64,000 bases of DNA from Paenibacillus lautus NBRC 15380 (GCF_004000945.1 NZ_BIMF01000004.1:124001-188000), one strand, 5' to 3'. Positions 36,155-45,621 are shown, counted from the first letter of the stretch. Notes: generated from the sequence alone by a model not told the origin. Numbers and translations: made by a program.

Positions 36155-37882
36155 TTAAGGAATCACAAGCCGCATTTCCTTCCATTCCCCTTCGCCTAAC
36201 TGCACCACGGTTCCCGTCATTTCGGAATCGGTATCGGAATCCGGATCGTATAACGCTCCCGAAATTTTCCATGGCTGCCGTTCGAGCTGAAATGGAATAA
36301 ACTCCATCCGGCTGCCGTCGACCGCTATTTCTAATTTGGCTGACAATTCAAGCGCCTGCTCCATCATTTGCTTGGCCGTGGAACCGTGATAAGAGCGCCA
36401 ATCCCGTGTCCACATGATGGGAATCCGGTTCAAATCCGGAACGATTGACGCTTTATCGGGAAGGCTGTCGTCCATTTCAAGAGCAAGCTCGCTGCGCGCT
36501 GGGCGAATCAATCCGCAGGAAGGGCTGCCAGGATAAACCGACAAAGCGAAACGGTTTTCTCCTTTATCACCGGCCCCGATTGCCGTTTCATCTTTCGGAG
36601 CTGCACCGGTATACCGTAAAGACTCATTCTTCCCCGCGCTCTCAAACTCCTTGCCCCACTGACGCAGAGCGGCGTGCACGTTCTCGGGAAATTCCGCGGC
36701 TGCATGCTCCGTGAAAAATGCCGTGATCGCTTCCGGCCCCATTCCTGCTATCGCCGCCTGAAACACCGAATCCCTGGTTAGACGATAGACCGTCATTACG
36801 TCATCCGAGAAACGCTCCGTGCAGCAAGCAGCCGTGAATTTGACCGTATAAGGCACGTCAGGCGGAATCAATATATCAAAATCCGGCTGAATAAACAGCC
36901 CCGAAGATCCGGTGTTATCCTGGCCGCTTCCACTCAATAAGGAGCAGGGATCCATACGCCACCGGAACAGTAATTGACCATCGTGATCCATGCCAAGATC
37001 GGTGTAACCGCAGCCGGTCAATAAACGGAGCCATGAAGCTGCATCCTCCGCGGACAATGCCCTTCCGCTAAGAGGCTCCCCTTTCAGGGGAGCCTTGTCG
37101 TTTGCCAGCAAGTGCTGCGCATAATACCACATCCCGCCGATCCGTGATGAGTGACAAATCCGCCATGTGAAATGCTGATACTCGGCCGAACCCGGAACAT
37201 AGCGCTGCATCATACGCAAAAGAACCAATCGGTCCATCGCTTCGCGCGAGAGTGCGAGCCAATGGCGCAATGCGGTCATGTTCAGCTTAAGCTCCCCTTG
37301 CTCCAGGGCGACCAGCTCCAACGAAAACAGCAGATCCAATACGATTGCAATATGTGGTGGGTAAACATCAGCATGGTCATATTGGAGAGCGAGCCCCTCG
37401 ACATCGGATGGCGTTAGTCCGACCACGCTCCCCAGTTTCTGAATAAACTTCTTATGCAGAACCCCTTTACTGGTCATTGTCACGCGGTTCTTGGCCATAT
37501 ATACGAGAACATTGAACATATCGACTGCTATGCCGCTTCTTCCCTCTTGCTGCAGCTTCACGGCAGCAGCGGGAACGGAACCAGCCTCAAGATCGCCAAA
37601 GGCCTCCTGAAGAATCTGAAGCTTATCAAAGGGAATGAAATAGAGCCTCTCGCCCCAGCCCTGTTTCACCGCTTGAACCCACCGCTGCTGCCTCAAGGAT
37701 AAGAAGGCGAGTTGTACTTCCACGCCGCTTAGGCGCCGAACCCGCAGCGAGCGAAGTTTGTCGTCATCAAATCTCTGCCCGGCAAAGCGGGTCCAGATAT
37801 GCCGAAGGACCGACCGCTCCTTCGGAAGAAGCCGATCTAAACTTATGGCTTCCGTCACGTCCTGCTGTTCCATCATCTCCAC
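36155..37882 (-). CDS. helicase-associated (XPB/Ssl2 C-terminal-like) domain protein
   Basis: A 575-residue soluble protein without ATPase motifs. Its middle to C-terminal part (about residues 325-420) has SGLFIQPDFDILIPPDVP and CCTERFSDDVMTVYRLT followed by a long helical stretch. This pattern is the helicase-associated domain (Helicase_C_3) found next to XPB-type helicases. It probably acts as partner or regulator of the upstream XPB. The first codon is GTG at 37882, with GGGGG 4 bases before; ATG at 37876 overlaps the XPB stop as ATGA and is an equal candidate. A two-gene operon with XPB is clear. The N-terminal 300 residues resemble nothing I recognise. Confidence 0.8.
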   Translation of the reverse strand: MEMMEQQDVTEAISLDRLLPKERSVLRHIWTRFAGQRFDDDKLRSLRVRRLSGVEVQLAFLSLRQQRWVQAVKQGWGERLYFIPFDKLQILQEAFGDLEAGSVPAAAVKLQQEGRSGIAVDMFNVLVYMAKNRVTMTSKGVLHKKFIQKLGSVVGLTPSDVEGLALQYDHADVYPPHIAIVLDLLFSLELVALEQGELKLNMTALRHWLALSREAMDRLVLLRMMQRYVPGSAEYQHFTWRICHSSRIGGMWYYAQHLLANDKAPLKGEPLSGRALSAEDAASWLRLLTGCGYTDLGMDHDGQLLFRWRMDPCSLLSGSGQDNTGSSGLFIQPDFDILIPPDVPYTVKFTAACCTERFSDDVMTVYRLTRDSVFQAAIAGMGPEAITAFFTEHAAAEFPENVHAALRQWGKEFESAGKNESLRYTGAAPKDETAIGAGDKGENRFALSVYPGSPSCGLIRPARSELALEMDDSLPDKASIVPDLNRIPIMWTRDWRSYHGSTAKQMMEQALELSAKLEIAVDGSRMEFIPFQLERQPWKISGALYDPDSDTDSEMTGTVVQLGEGEWKEMRLVIP

Positions 37883-39657
37883 GAGGCCCCCTTCCCGTCA
37901 GGGATATGCAAGCGATTCGTATGCCGCATTGCTATGAGGTCAAAGGAGGCCGGGTGCTTCGCTTGAATCGCGTGATATTCATACCCCTGCTCGATCAGGA
38001 ACAGCTGGCGCCGGATCGCAAACATCTCCTCCCGGCTGTCCTCCGTCACCAATGCATAGAAATAAGCCCGATTCTCCCCTTGCTTCGGGCGCAGCAAGCG
38101 TCCGAGGCGCTGCGCCTCCTCCTGCCGCGAGCCGTAGCTGCCCGAAACCTCGATCGCAACGGAAGCATCGGGCAGGTCAACCGCAAAGTTAGCCACTTTT
38201 GAAACGACCAGTATACGGACGGCTCCTTCCCGGAAAGCCTTATACCATTCATTGCGCTGATCCTGCGTCATCTGCCCCGTAATGAGAGGGGCCTGCAGCT
38301 CCTCGGCAATGGCATAAAGCTGATCCAGGTATTGCCCAATGATCAGTGTCTGTGCATCCTTGTGGAGATCCACGAGCTGCCGAATCACGCGGACCTTGGA
38401 GGGATTCTCGGCCGCCAGCCGATACTGCTCCCTTTTGCCAGCCTTCTTGCACGTTTCTCTGATCTCATCCGGCAGCGGCACCTTAATCTCCGTACAGTCC
38501 ACCGAAGCAATCCAGCCCTGCTCCTCCAGCTTTTTCCACGGCATTTCATATCGTTTGGGACCGATCAGCGAGAACACGTCATGCTCCCTTCCATCCTCGC
38601 GAACCAAGGTGGCGGTCAGTCCAAGCCTGCGGGTCGCTTGAATATCGGCCGTCGCACGGAATACCGGGGCGGGGAGAAGATGGACCTCATCATAGATGAT
38701 TAAGCCCCAGCGACGCTCATTAAACAGCTTCATATGCTGCTGTTCATCCCCCTTGCCCTGGCGGTGGGTCAAGATTTGATAGGTGGCGACCGTTACCGGT
38801 CTCACCTCTTTGCGCTGACCGGAGTATTCACCGATCTCCTCCGCGGACAGCGTGGTTTTCTGCAGCAGCTCGGCGATCCACTGCCTTACAGACGTTGTGT
38901 TGGAGGTGAGAATCAGGGTCTCGCACTGCAGATCGCGCATGGCAGCGATGCCAATCACCGTTTTCCCGGCACCGCAGGGCAGGACAAGCACCCCGTTGCC
39001 GCCTTCACAGCCGACATCCCGAAAGGATTCGGCAGCCTTCTGCTGATAGTCGCGCAGCTTGAATCTCGGATCATTTGAGCCGCCGTTTGAATCCTCGTCT
39101 CTCTCCGTGCGCGGTGTTTCGCCTCGCCAAAGGATGTTCAGATATTGCCCGTCCAAATATCCCGCCTGGTCCAGCACAGGATAACCAAGCCGGGTCAGCT
39201 CCTGCTTTAATACGCCACGGCGGTCTGAGGGCACCTCTGCTTCGTTTGCCGAAATCAACCGAACGCCGATTTCCAGCAGGGAACGCTTGGACGTGAGCTC
39301 CTGCATCAGGGCTTCCCCATTGCTGTGCAGCAGCAATGAACGAGCAAGCGTTGGATGCGGGAGCAGCGACAGCTGTCCGTAACGCCCAACGAGCTGGAAA
39401 ACCTCTTCCAGCAGGGCAGCCGGCACATCCCAACGTGACAGCGACTGAAGGCTCGAACAAATCGCCTCAGCCGTCATTCCTCCGGCAGCGGCGTTCCATA
39501 AGGATAACGGGGTCAGACGATATGTATGAAAAGACGTAGGACTTTTGATCAAATCCGCATACTGGGCCAGTTGTTCACGTGCGGCCTCAGCATCCGCATG
39601 AGCGGTTTCCAGCAATATGGTCCGATCCCGCTGGACGATGCATGGCTTGTTATGCAC
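37873..39657 (-). CDS. XPB/Rad25-type DEAD/DEAH-box DNA helicase
   Basis: A 594-residue SF2 helicase of the XPB type. It has an N-terminal region of about 190 residues (likely DNA-damage-recognition domain), FKLRDYQQKAA (Q-like motif), LPCGAGKTVIG (Walker A, 229-233), YDEVHLLPA (DEVH, 323-326), GLTATLVRED with the XPB-specific RED motif at 353-355, and QRLGRLLRPKQG (motif VI). Eukaryotic and archaeal XPB opens DNA at lesions and promoters; the bacterial role is little known. GTG at 39657 has CGAGGAGGG upstream. It overlaps the next gene, so both proteins should be made together. B. subtilis has no clear counterpart that I recall. Confidence 0.93.
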   Translation of the reverse strand: MHNKPCIVQRDRTILLETAHADAEAAREQLAQYADLIKSPTSFHTYRLTPLSLWNAAAGGMTAEAICSSLQSLSRWDVPAALLEEVFQLVGRYGQLSLLPHPTLARSLLLHSNGEALMQELTSKRSLLEIGVRLISANEAEVPSDRRGVLKQELTRLGYPVLDQAGYLDGQYLNILWRGETPRTERDEDSNGGSNDPRFKLRDYQQKAAESFRDVGCEGGNGVLVLPCGAGKTVIGIAAMRDLQCETLILTSNTTSVRQWIAELLQKTTLSAEEIGEYSGQRKEVRPVTVATYQILTHRQGKGDEQQHMKLFNERRWGLIIYDEVHLLPAPVFRATADIQATRRLGLTATLVREDGREHDVFSLIGPKRYEMPWKKLEEQGWIASVDCTEIKVPLPDEIRETCKKAGKREQYRLAAENPSKVRVIRQLVDLHKDAQTLIIGQYLDQLYAIAEELQAPLITGQMTQDQRNEWYKAFREGAVRILVVSKVANFAVDLPDASVAIEVSGSYGSRQEEAQRLGRLLRPKQGENRAYFYALVTEDSREEMFAIRRQLFLIEQGYEYHAIQAKHPASFDLIAMRHTNRLHIPDGKGASWR

Positions 39658-39817
39658 CCTATTCCCTCCTCGTAACCTTTGGTTCTCTATTTTTCATGGC
39701 CAGGGTAAGAAAAAAAAGAAGCCCATATCCATATCCATGGATTTGAACTTCCCCTATGATCAATAGGATTTCCAAATTACGAGCGTTCATGCGCTTGGAT
39801 TGCGATTTTCTTAAAGT

Positions 39818-40987
39818 CTAGTCCCCGTTCTGATAGCTCGACACCATCTCAACCAGCAGCTTCGCCCCGTAACGCATGGCGTCTTCATCAAAGTCGAACA
39901 TCGGATGATGATGCGGATAGATTGCCCCCTTGTTCGGGTTACCGGCTCCAACGAAAATGAAGCAGCCCGGAATTTCCTTCAAGTAATAAGCAAAATCCTC
40001 TGCCGGCATCAATTTGGGCGAGACCTTGACCTGATCCGCTTCGAAGACTTTAGGTGCCGTGCGGAAAAACCGCGCGGTTTCGGTCTCATCGTTCACTACA
40101 GGTGGATAACCGACGAGATATCGGACCGCGGCCTTCGTGCCGTAGGTTTCCGAAACCGTCCGGGTCATATGCTCGATCCGCTCCCGGATCAACGTCCGGG
40201 TAGATTCGTCAAAGGTGCGTACCGTTCCCGTGATCCGGCAAGAGGAAGCAATCACGTTTTGCGCCGTGCCGGCTTGCATCGTGCCTACTGTAACCACGGC
40301 AGGCTGCAGTGGATCTACCGTGCGGCTTACAATGGTTTGGAGCTGCATGACCAGCGCTGCCCCTGCTACCAGGGCATCGGCCGTCACATGCGGCATACCG
40401 CCATGTCCGCCGCGCCCTGTAATATCAATGAAAAACTCATCCGCCGCCGCCATCAGCGGACCCGGCGCGCTCGCTGCAGTACCTACTGGAAACGGCGTCC
40501 ATAAGTGGAGACCATAAACGACGTCGGCTCCGTCAAGCGCTCCATCCTTGATCATCTCTACCGCTCCGCCGGGACAGACTTCCTCCGCCGGCTGGAACAT
40601 AAAACGAAGCTCGCCCTGGACTTCTTCCGGGTACGTGCTGTAGTATGCTGCAGCCCCCAGCAGCATGGAGGCATGCCCGTCATGCCCGCAAGCGTGCATC
40701 ACGCCTTGTACCCGGGATTTGTACTCGCAGCTCTTGCCGTCTTCAATGGGCAGCGCATCCATGTCGGACCGCAGCACAACGGTCTTGCCGGGTTTATCCC
40801 CTCTTAGAATTCCTATCACTCCATGCCCGCCCACATCGGTCTTAACCTCCAGACCAAGCTCCTGCAGCCGGGCTGCTATAAATGTCGAAGTTTCCTTCTC
40901 CTGGAACGAAAGTTCCGGATGCATATGTAAATGACGCCGCCACTCCACCATCCGTGGATACCATTGTTCCCAAAATGCTTCCTTCAT
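39818..40987 (-). CDS. M20-family amidohydrolase (N-acyl-amino acid deacylase type)
   Basis: A 389-residue M20D metallopeptidase-like enzyme that should cleave N-acyl or N-acetyl amino acids or small peptides. It has RRHLHMHPELSFQE (residues about 18-31), VLRSDMDALPIED, MHACGHDGHASMLLGAA with metal-binding His/Cys, FQPAEEVCPGG with catalytic Glu, and a dimerisation insert starting GRGGHGGMPH. PAEDFAYYLK and YPHHHPMFDFDE complete the metal site. ATG at 40987 is preceded by a TTG at 40990; GGAGG lies 10-13 bases upstream. It is 33 bases downstream of the Nudix gene. Confidence 0.9.
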   Translation of the reverse strand: MKEAFWEQWYPRMVEWRRHLHMHPELSFQEKETSTFIAARLQELGLEVKTDVGGHGVIGILRGDKPGKTVVLRSDMDALPIEDGKSCEYKSRVQGVMHACGHDGHASMLLGAAAYYSTYPEEVQGELRFMFQPAEEVCPGGAVEMIKDGALDGADVVYGLHLWTPFPVGTAASAPGPLMAAADEFFIDITGRGGHGGMPHVTADALVAGAALVMQLQTIVSRTVDPLQPAVVTVGTMQAGTAQNVIASSCRITGTVRTFDESTRTLIRERIEHMTRTVSETYGTKAAVRYLVGYPPVVNDETETARFFRTAPKVFEADQVKVSPKLMPAEDFAYYLKEIPGCFIFVGAGNPNKGAIYPHHHPMFDFDEDAMRYGAKLLVEMVSSYQNGD

Positions 40988-41020
40988 CAAGTTCCATCAT
41001 CCTCCCCCGCTATATGCGGC

Positions 41021-41530
41021 TCAATCGATCGCAAGAAATCCGTAAAGCTTGCTCAGCAGCAGCCCGTGCCCAACCATGGCATCCATTCGGCCGCCTTCCT
41101 TGATCTTGCGATACACATCCCTGAGCGGGACCCACACAGCTCTAACATCCTCGTCCTCATCTTGATTCGACTCTTGTCTCCCGGACACCTTCAAATCGTC
41201 GGTGAAATAAAAATGAACGTTCCGGTTGGCCAGAGAAGCCATCGGATAGGCACTGCCCATGTAGGACAGGTCCTTGCACAGTACGCCTGCCTCTTCCTCA
41301 AGCTCCCGCTTCACGGCAAGCTTCCGTTCCTCACCAGGTTTCACCGTTCCGCCGGGAAGCTCCCAGGTGATCTCATCCACCGCTTCCCGGTGCTGGCATA
41401 CCAGGAGCAGGCACCCTTGATGAACGGCCACAACCGCTGCCGATTCCGGAATCTGGTCCATGACGACAATTTCCTTCTGCCCGTTCTCTTCCACTACATA
41501 ATAATCCGTGCGGTAAACGACGCGATTCAT
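41021..41530 (-). CDS. Nudix hydrolase (ADP-ribose pyrophosphatase-like)
   Basis: A 169-residue Nudix protein with a complete Nudix box: Gly, then GEE, then KRELEEEAGV, preceded by WELPGGTVKPG. The Pro-Gly-Gly and the glutamates are those of ADP-ribose or related nucleoside diphosphate sugar hydrolases. The substrate is inferred. GGGTGG lies about 9 bases before the ATG. It is probably co-transcribed with the M20 enzyme downstream. Confidence 0.9.
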   Translation of the reverse strand: MNRVVYRTDYYVVEENGQKEIVVMDQIPESAAVVAVHQGCLLLVCQHREAVDEITWELPGGTVKPGEERKLAVKRELEEEAGVLCKDLSYMGSAYPMASLANRNVHFYFTDDLKVSGRQESNQDEDEDVRAVWVPLRDVYRKIKEGGRMDAMVGHGLLLSKLYGFLAID

Positions 41531-41783
41531 CGGCCATATCCACCCTTCGCTTGAATTGAGGTCCTATGAATATATAACCACCAGGATGGAAAGCGTACAT
41601 TTCACAGCGTTTTCACTTTCTTTTATTTTAGCAGAAAAGAAGAATGCCTGTCGTTATCAAAATCTCACCCTGGATAAAAGGTCTCAATTGAAGCGTGACG
41701 GGCGGTACAGGCTTGCACAAGTTCCTGAAACATACTATCATATTAAAGAACTTTGCAAGGACTATTAAGGGGGTTACGACCAC

Positions 41784-42131
41784 ATGATTTTCGAAAATAC
41801 AGGCTTGGACGGATTGCACAGCGATTTAGCTTACCTCGATGAATGTGCCGAGAAAGTAGGCTTCATTCGTTGGCAGTGGGAATACTACCGCGCTACATAT
41901 GACTTGAAAATCGAAGATAAAAAGAATCAGGCTGAATATTTCCTGCGCATTAACACCCGCGCTGTTGAAGGCAAGCTCGAAAAACCGGACGCCATCCTCA
42001 AAATCGAAGCGGTATACCTGGGTAAAGCCACGTTCCCGCATGGACTCGAATATGAATCCATGGCTCCACAGCCCGTTATGAATGTGGCAACCAAGAAGCT
42101 TCAAGAGCTCAAAGCTCTTCTGGAAGCGTAA
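41784..42131 (+). CDS. YugN-like family protein
   Basis: A 115-residue soluble protein of the YugN-like family, function unknown. Conserved blocks are GFIRWQWEYYRATYD, QAEYFLRINTRAVEGKLE and YLGKATFPHGLEYES. AAGGGGGTTACGACC precedes the ATG. It lies 11 bases upstream of ftsW, likely in one transcript. Confidence 0.85.
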   Translation: MIFENTGLDGLHSDLAYLDECAEKVGFIRWQWEYYRATYDLKIEDKKNQAEYFLRINTRAVEGKLEKPDAILKIEAVYLGKATFPHGLEYESMAPQPVMNVATKKLQELKALLEA

Positions 42132-42142
42132 GGTCGAACATT

Positions 42143-43360
42143 ATGAATACGACCAAACCTCAGCCGAAGAGAGGGACGCCTGATTTTCAACTGCTGATCC
42201 TTACCTTGCTGTTAGTGGGATTCGGACTGATCATGGTGTTCAGTTCCAGCTCCAGCTTGGCCGTTTTCAATGAAAAATTCAATAACGATCCGCTGCATTT
42301 TACGAAGCGGCAAGCCGCGTTTGCCGTCCTAGGCACGTTGGTTATGTTTGTTGCCATGAACATCAACTATAAGAAGTACAAGAAGCTATTCATACCGGTG
42401 TTTTTTCTAACCTTGATGCTGCTGATTCTTGTGGTGATCATCGGTTCCGCAACCAACGGAGCCACAAGCTGGTTTAACCTGGGGAAATTCGGCATCCAGC
42501 CGACCGAACTGGCCAAAATAGCGACCATTGTCTATCTGGCAGCGCTGATCACCAAAAAAGGGGAACGAATCCGTCAATGGAAGGGCGGTTTCTTCCCCGT
42601 ACTCATTATTGTAGGAATCGTAGCGGGACTGATCATGCTTCAGCCGGACTTAGGGTCCTGCTTCATCCTCGTGGCTACCAGCGGGCTGCTGATCTATGCC
42701 GGCGGCGCCAGCCTCAAGCATATCCTCGGGTGTATCTCGCTTGTCGCGCTTGGCCTGGTGCTCACACTGGGGGTCGGATCACTCTTTAACTCCAGCGGAG
42801 ATCAGGAGCAGGCTTCCAAGAATTACAAGATGGGCCGGATCGAGGCTTTCATGGACCCGTTCCACGATGAGTCGGACACGGGCTACAATTTGGTCCAATC
42901 ACTGATTGCCATAGGCCAGGGCGGTGTCACTGGGGCCGGTTACGGGGAGAGCGTGCAGAAGCTGCATTACCTGCCGAATCCTTACAACGACTTTATCTTT
43001 TCGGTCATTGGCGAAGAATTCGGTTTTATCGGAACCGCGATATTCCTCTTGCTCTACTTATACTTTATCCTGCGAGGGATCATTGTGTCGCTTCGCTGCT
43101 CGGATCCGTTCGGAACCTTGACCGGCGTCGGCATTATGGGACTGATCGCCATCCAGGCCTTCATCAATATCGGCGGGGTGACCAATACCATTCCGATTAC
43201 GGGCGTTACTCTCCCGTTCATCAGTTATGGCGGATCCTCGCTGCTGGTCATGATGCTGAGCATGGGAATCGTGCTTAGCATATCCCGGGACAGCAACCGT
43301 CCGATGAAAGAGGAGCAGGTTAAATCCGTAATTAAAAAAGACTACCGGGCAACCGTGTAG
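42143..43360 (+). CDS. ftsW: SEDS peptidoglycan glycosyltransferase FtsW
   Basis: A 405-residue SEDS polymerase with about ten membrane helices, forming septal glycan strands with a class B PBP. Motifs are VFSSSSS in helix 1, FNLGKFGIQPTELAKI, QPDLGSCF, the large extracellular loop with GYNLVQSLIAIGQGG and GYGESVQKLHYLP, DFIFSVIGEEFGFIG, and TGVTLPFISYGGSS. RodA and SpoVE are related; FtsW is preferred from general similarity and neighbourhood (ylaN is near, as in B. subtilis). AAGGT lies 10 bases before the ATG. A terminator overlaps its last codons. Confidence 0.9.
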   Translation: MNTTKPQPKRGTPDFQLLILTLLLVGFGLIMVFSSSSSLAVFNEKFNNDPLHFTKRQAAFAVLGTLVMFVAMNINYKKYKKLFIPVFFLTLMLLILVVIIGSATNGATSWFNLGKFGIQPTELAKIATIVYLAALITKKGERIRQWKGGFFPVLIIVGIVAGLIMLQPDLGSCFILVATSGLLIYAGGASLKHILGCISLVALGLVLTLGVGSLFNSSGDQEQASKNYKMGRIEAFMDPFHDESDTGYNLVQSLIAIGQGGVTGAGYGESVQKLHYLPNPYNDFIFSVIGEEFGFIGTAIFLLLYLYFILRGIIVSLRCSDPFGTLTGVGIMGLIAIQAFINIGGVTNTIPITGVTLPFISYGGSSLLVMMLSMGIVLSISRDSNRPMKEEQVKSVIKKDYRATV

Positions 43361-43368
43361 TCTTTTTT
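43334..43368 (+). terminator. terminator overlapping the ftsW stop codon
   Basis: AAAAAAGACTAC (43334-43345) pairs perfectly with GTAGTCTTTTTT (43357-43368). The left arm encodes the final KKDY residues, and the stop TAG at 43358-43360 lies in the right arm. Confidence 0.85.
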
Positions 43369-43416
43369 CTCGATTTTTTTCATCATCAGCGGGGAACGAT
43401 CCCCCTATGGTTCGTC

Positions 43417-43803
43417 TTATTTGGCTCGAAGCTGAATATCGTCGATTTCATCGTCTTTAAACGCTACGCCTTCGACCTTCACGTTGACCTCAACCACACG
43501 AAGCCCTGTCATGCTTTCCACAGCTTCGCGGACATTCTGTTGAAGCATGCGGCACACTTCATGTATTGGTGTCTCATAGAGCACGATAATCCGCAGGTCG
43601 ATCGCCGCTTCCAGCTGACCTACTTCTACGGTAACACCCTTTTGCACATTTTTGCCGCTCAGCCGCTTAGCCCAGCCCTCGGACAATCCACCGGACATTG
43701 CTGCAATACCTGGGGTTTCCAAGGCAGCCAATCCGGCAATTTTCGAGACGACATCATCCGATATTCGAATCAAACCGTTATCCAGTTGAAGTTGTTCCGT
43801 CAT
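43417..43803 (-). CDS. Asp23/Gls24 family envelope stress protein (YloU-like)
   Basis: A 128-residue Asp23 protein. The family blocks are GLIRISDDVVSKIAGLAA, GVTVEVGQLEAAIDLRIIVLYE, and HEVCRMLQQNVREAVESMTGLRVVEVNVKVEGV. In B. subtilis YloU precedes fakA and YqhY is near the acc genes; members associate with the membrane and are linked to lipid supply or envelope stress. No such gene is beside fakA in this window, so this is the candidate displaced yloU. AAGGAGGATATGGC precedes the ATG. It is convergent with ftsW. Confidence 0.9.
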   Translation of the reverse strand: MTEQLQLDNGLIRISDDVVSKIAGLAALETPGIAAMSGGLSEGWAKRLSGKNVQKGVTVEVGQLEAAIDLRIIVLYETPIHEVCRMLQQNVREAVESMTGLRVVEVNVKVEGVAFKDDEIDDIQLRAK

Positions 43804-43990
43804 GCCATATCCTCCTTCACCTCATTATCCGTTATTGTAAATGGTAACGGACCTAAAAAGCAAATGCTCCCTTCAGAAAAGAGGGATAATTTTTCGAAAA
43901 ATTTGGGTATATTGTAGAAAGCGATACGAGAATCGTCGATTCCACTCGCGAGGACTCATCAGTACATAAACCATAAGGTAGGTGTCGGTT

Positions 43991-45064
43991 ATGAAAAAAT
44001 GGCTAAATCCCGCGCTTCTCATCTTCACTTTTTTACTTAGCGCGCTGGGCCACTTTGCAAATTGGAACTTCACGCTCCAATTCATTCTGTCTGCCATCTC
44101 GGTTATTTTTGTCGCCGGTTTTCTCGGCAAAGCAACCGAAAGCGTCGCGCATTACGCCGGCCAACGGCTCGGGGGATTCCTGAACGCCACCTTCGGTAAC
44201 GCGGCGGAGCTGATCATTGCCATCCTGCTGATCAAGGAAGGCTTGTACGACATGGTGAAAGCAAGCATTACCGGCTCCATTATCGGCAACCTGCTGCTCG
44301 TCCTCGGGCTCAGCCTGTTTGCCGGTGGCCTCAAATTTAAAATCCAGAAATACAACGTGACGCTGGCAGGTCTGAACGGATCCCTGATGACGCTGGCCAT
44401 TATCGCGCTGTTTATCCCTGCTGTCTTTCTCAATACCCACTCTATTACGGAGAGTGAGACCAAGACGCTTAGTCTCATTGTTGCGGGAATTCTGATCGTG
44501 GCCTACATCGCATGGCTTGGGTTCTCGATGATCACCCACAAAAATTATTTGGCAGATGTCAGCGACGATCACGACCAGGATGCGCTGCCGCATGAGCACG
44601 GTCCCACCTGGTCCAAGAAACGCTCGATTCTATACCTTGTTGTCGCCACCGTGATGGTTGCGTTTGTCAGCGAATGGCTTGTTGGGGTGCTTGAGCCCAT
44701 CAGTCACGAGTATGGCCTCAGCGAGCTGTTTATAGGGGCCTTCCTGGTTGCTATTATCGGTAACGCCGCAGAGCACAGTGCAGCCATCATGCTTGCCATG
44801 AAGAACAAAATCGGCGCAGCCGTTGAAATTGCCGTCGGCAGCAGCCTGCAGATCGCGCTGTTTGTTGCTCCCGTGCTCGTGTTCATCAGCTTCTTCCTCG
44901 GAGATACGATGGATCTCGTGTTTACCACGCTGGAGCTGGTTGCTATCGGTGTCGCCGTATTTATTGCCAGATCCATCACGCAGGACGGTGCTTCCAACTG
45001 GTATGAAGGCCTGCTGCTGCTCGCCGTATACGTCATACTGGGCGTCTCCTTCTTTCTCGTCTAA
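43991..45064 (+). CDS. calcium/proton antiporter, CaxA family
   Basis: A 357-residue transporter of the calcium/cation antiporter family, with about eleven helices. The two inverted core repeats show NATFGNAAELIIAI and AIIGNAAEHSAAIML, with the ion-binding Asn and Glu. An acidic/His-rich loop (SDDHDQDALPHEHG) separates the halves. It should export Ca2+ in exchange for protons, like YfkE/ChaA. AGGTAGGTG lies about 7 bases before ATG at 43991; a GTG at 43982 lies inside that site. It is divergent from the Asp23 gene, and shares a bidirectional terminator with ylaN. Confidence 0.92.
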   Translation: MKKWLNPALLIFTFLLSALGHFANWNFTLQFILSAISVIFVAGFLGKATESVAHYAGQRLGGFLNATFGNAAELIIAILLIKEGLYDMVKASITGSIIGNLLLVLGLSLFAGGLKFKIQKYNVTLAGLNGSLMTLAIIALFIPAVFLNTHSITESETKTLSLIVAGILIVAYIAWLGFSMITHKNYLADVSDDHDQDALPHEHGPTWSKKRSILYLVVATVMVAFVSEWLVGVLEPISHEYGLSELFIGAFLVAIIGNAAEHSAAIMLAMKNKIGAAVEIAVGSSLQIALFVAPVLVFISFFLGDTMDLVFTTLELVAIGVAVFIARSITQDGASNWYEGLLLLAVYVILGVSFFLV

Positions 45065-45120
45065 AGTAAGGAACGCTCAGCCCACACAGCTGTATACATG
45101 ATGTATGATCCACAAATGAA

Positions 45121-45154
45121 AAAAACGCATGCCGCCTGAGTGCGACATGCGTTT
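45121..45154. terminator. bidirectional terminator between caxA-type gene and ylaN
   Basis: AAACGCATG (45123-45131) pairs with CATGCGTTT (45146-45154). The T-run is strongest for the minus strand (GCGTTTTTTTC). Confidence 0.85.
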
Positions 45155-45183
45155 CTCTATGTATGCGCCTGTACAAGTACAGG

Positions 45184-45471
45184 CTATTTGGATTGATTCA
45201 TGGCTTCGTACAGGACCGCCAGATTGCGTTCAAGCTTGCTGATCAGCTGCTTTCCCGTACTTTCCGGAAGAAGCCCGGCCCGCACCGCGAAATCAACCTC
45301 TTTTGAAAAACCGTACATTTGGGTATCCAGCACTTCCTCATAGAGAGGGCAATAACGGGTCGCCAGATTCTCCATCTGTACTTCAATAAGCTTTAGGATT
45401 TTATCTGCATCTTCATGAAGAAGACTGATCGCTTTGAGATTCAGCTGTTCCTGTAAATCAGATGAAGTCAT
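45184..45471 (-). CDS. ylaN: YlaN family protein (UPF0358)
   Basis: A 95-residue helical protein with [47 protein letters not shown] core (conserved [12 protein letters not shown] and DFAVR). B. subtilis YlaN is needed under iron limitation and is reported to interact with Fur. The frame is open to 45498, but GGGGGGAAGATC immediately precedes ATG at 45471. It ends at a terminator shared with the antiporter gene. ylaN is beside ftsW in B. subtilis; here it is about 1.8 kb away. Confidence 0.93.
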   Translation of the reverse strand: MTSSDLQEQLNLKAISLLHEDADKILKLIEVQMENLATRYCPLYEEVLDTQMYGFSKEVDFAVRAGLLPESTGKQLISKLERNLAVLYEAMNQSK

Positions 45472-45577
45472 GATCTTCCCCCCTATGTCAAAAATCACAG
45501 CACAGTTACTATCTTTAATATTAGTCGAAATCGTTTCTCAATACAAGGACCTGAACAAAATAGACCCTTTCTCTACG

Positions 45578-45613
45578 AAAAAACACCCTTCCATTCTATG
45601 GAAGGGTGTTTTT
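45578..45613 (-). terminator. rho-independent terminator of the HPr-like gene
   Basis: CACCCTTCCAT and ATGGAAGGGTG form a perfect stem, with A/T tracts on both sides. The minus-strand tail is TTTTTTCG. Confidence 0.9.
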
Positions 45614-45621
45614 GGCGACTG

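Noticed and set aside
41556..41768. Short open frame between the Nudix and YugN-like genes
   Set aside because: No ribosome site, no recognisable sequence, and it spans the divergent promoter region.
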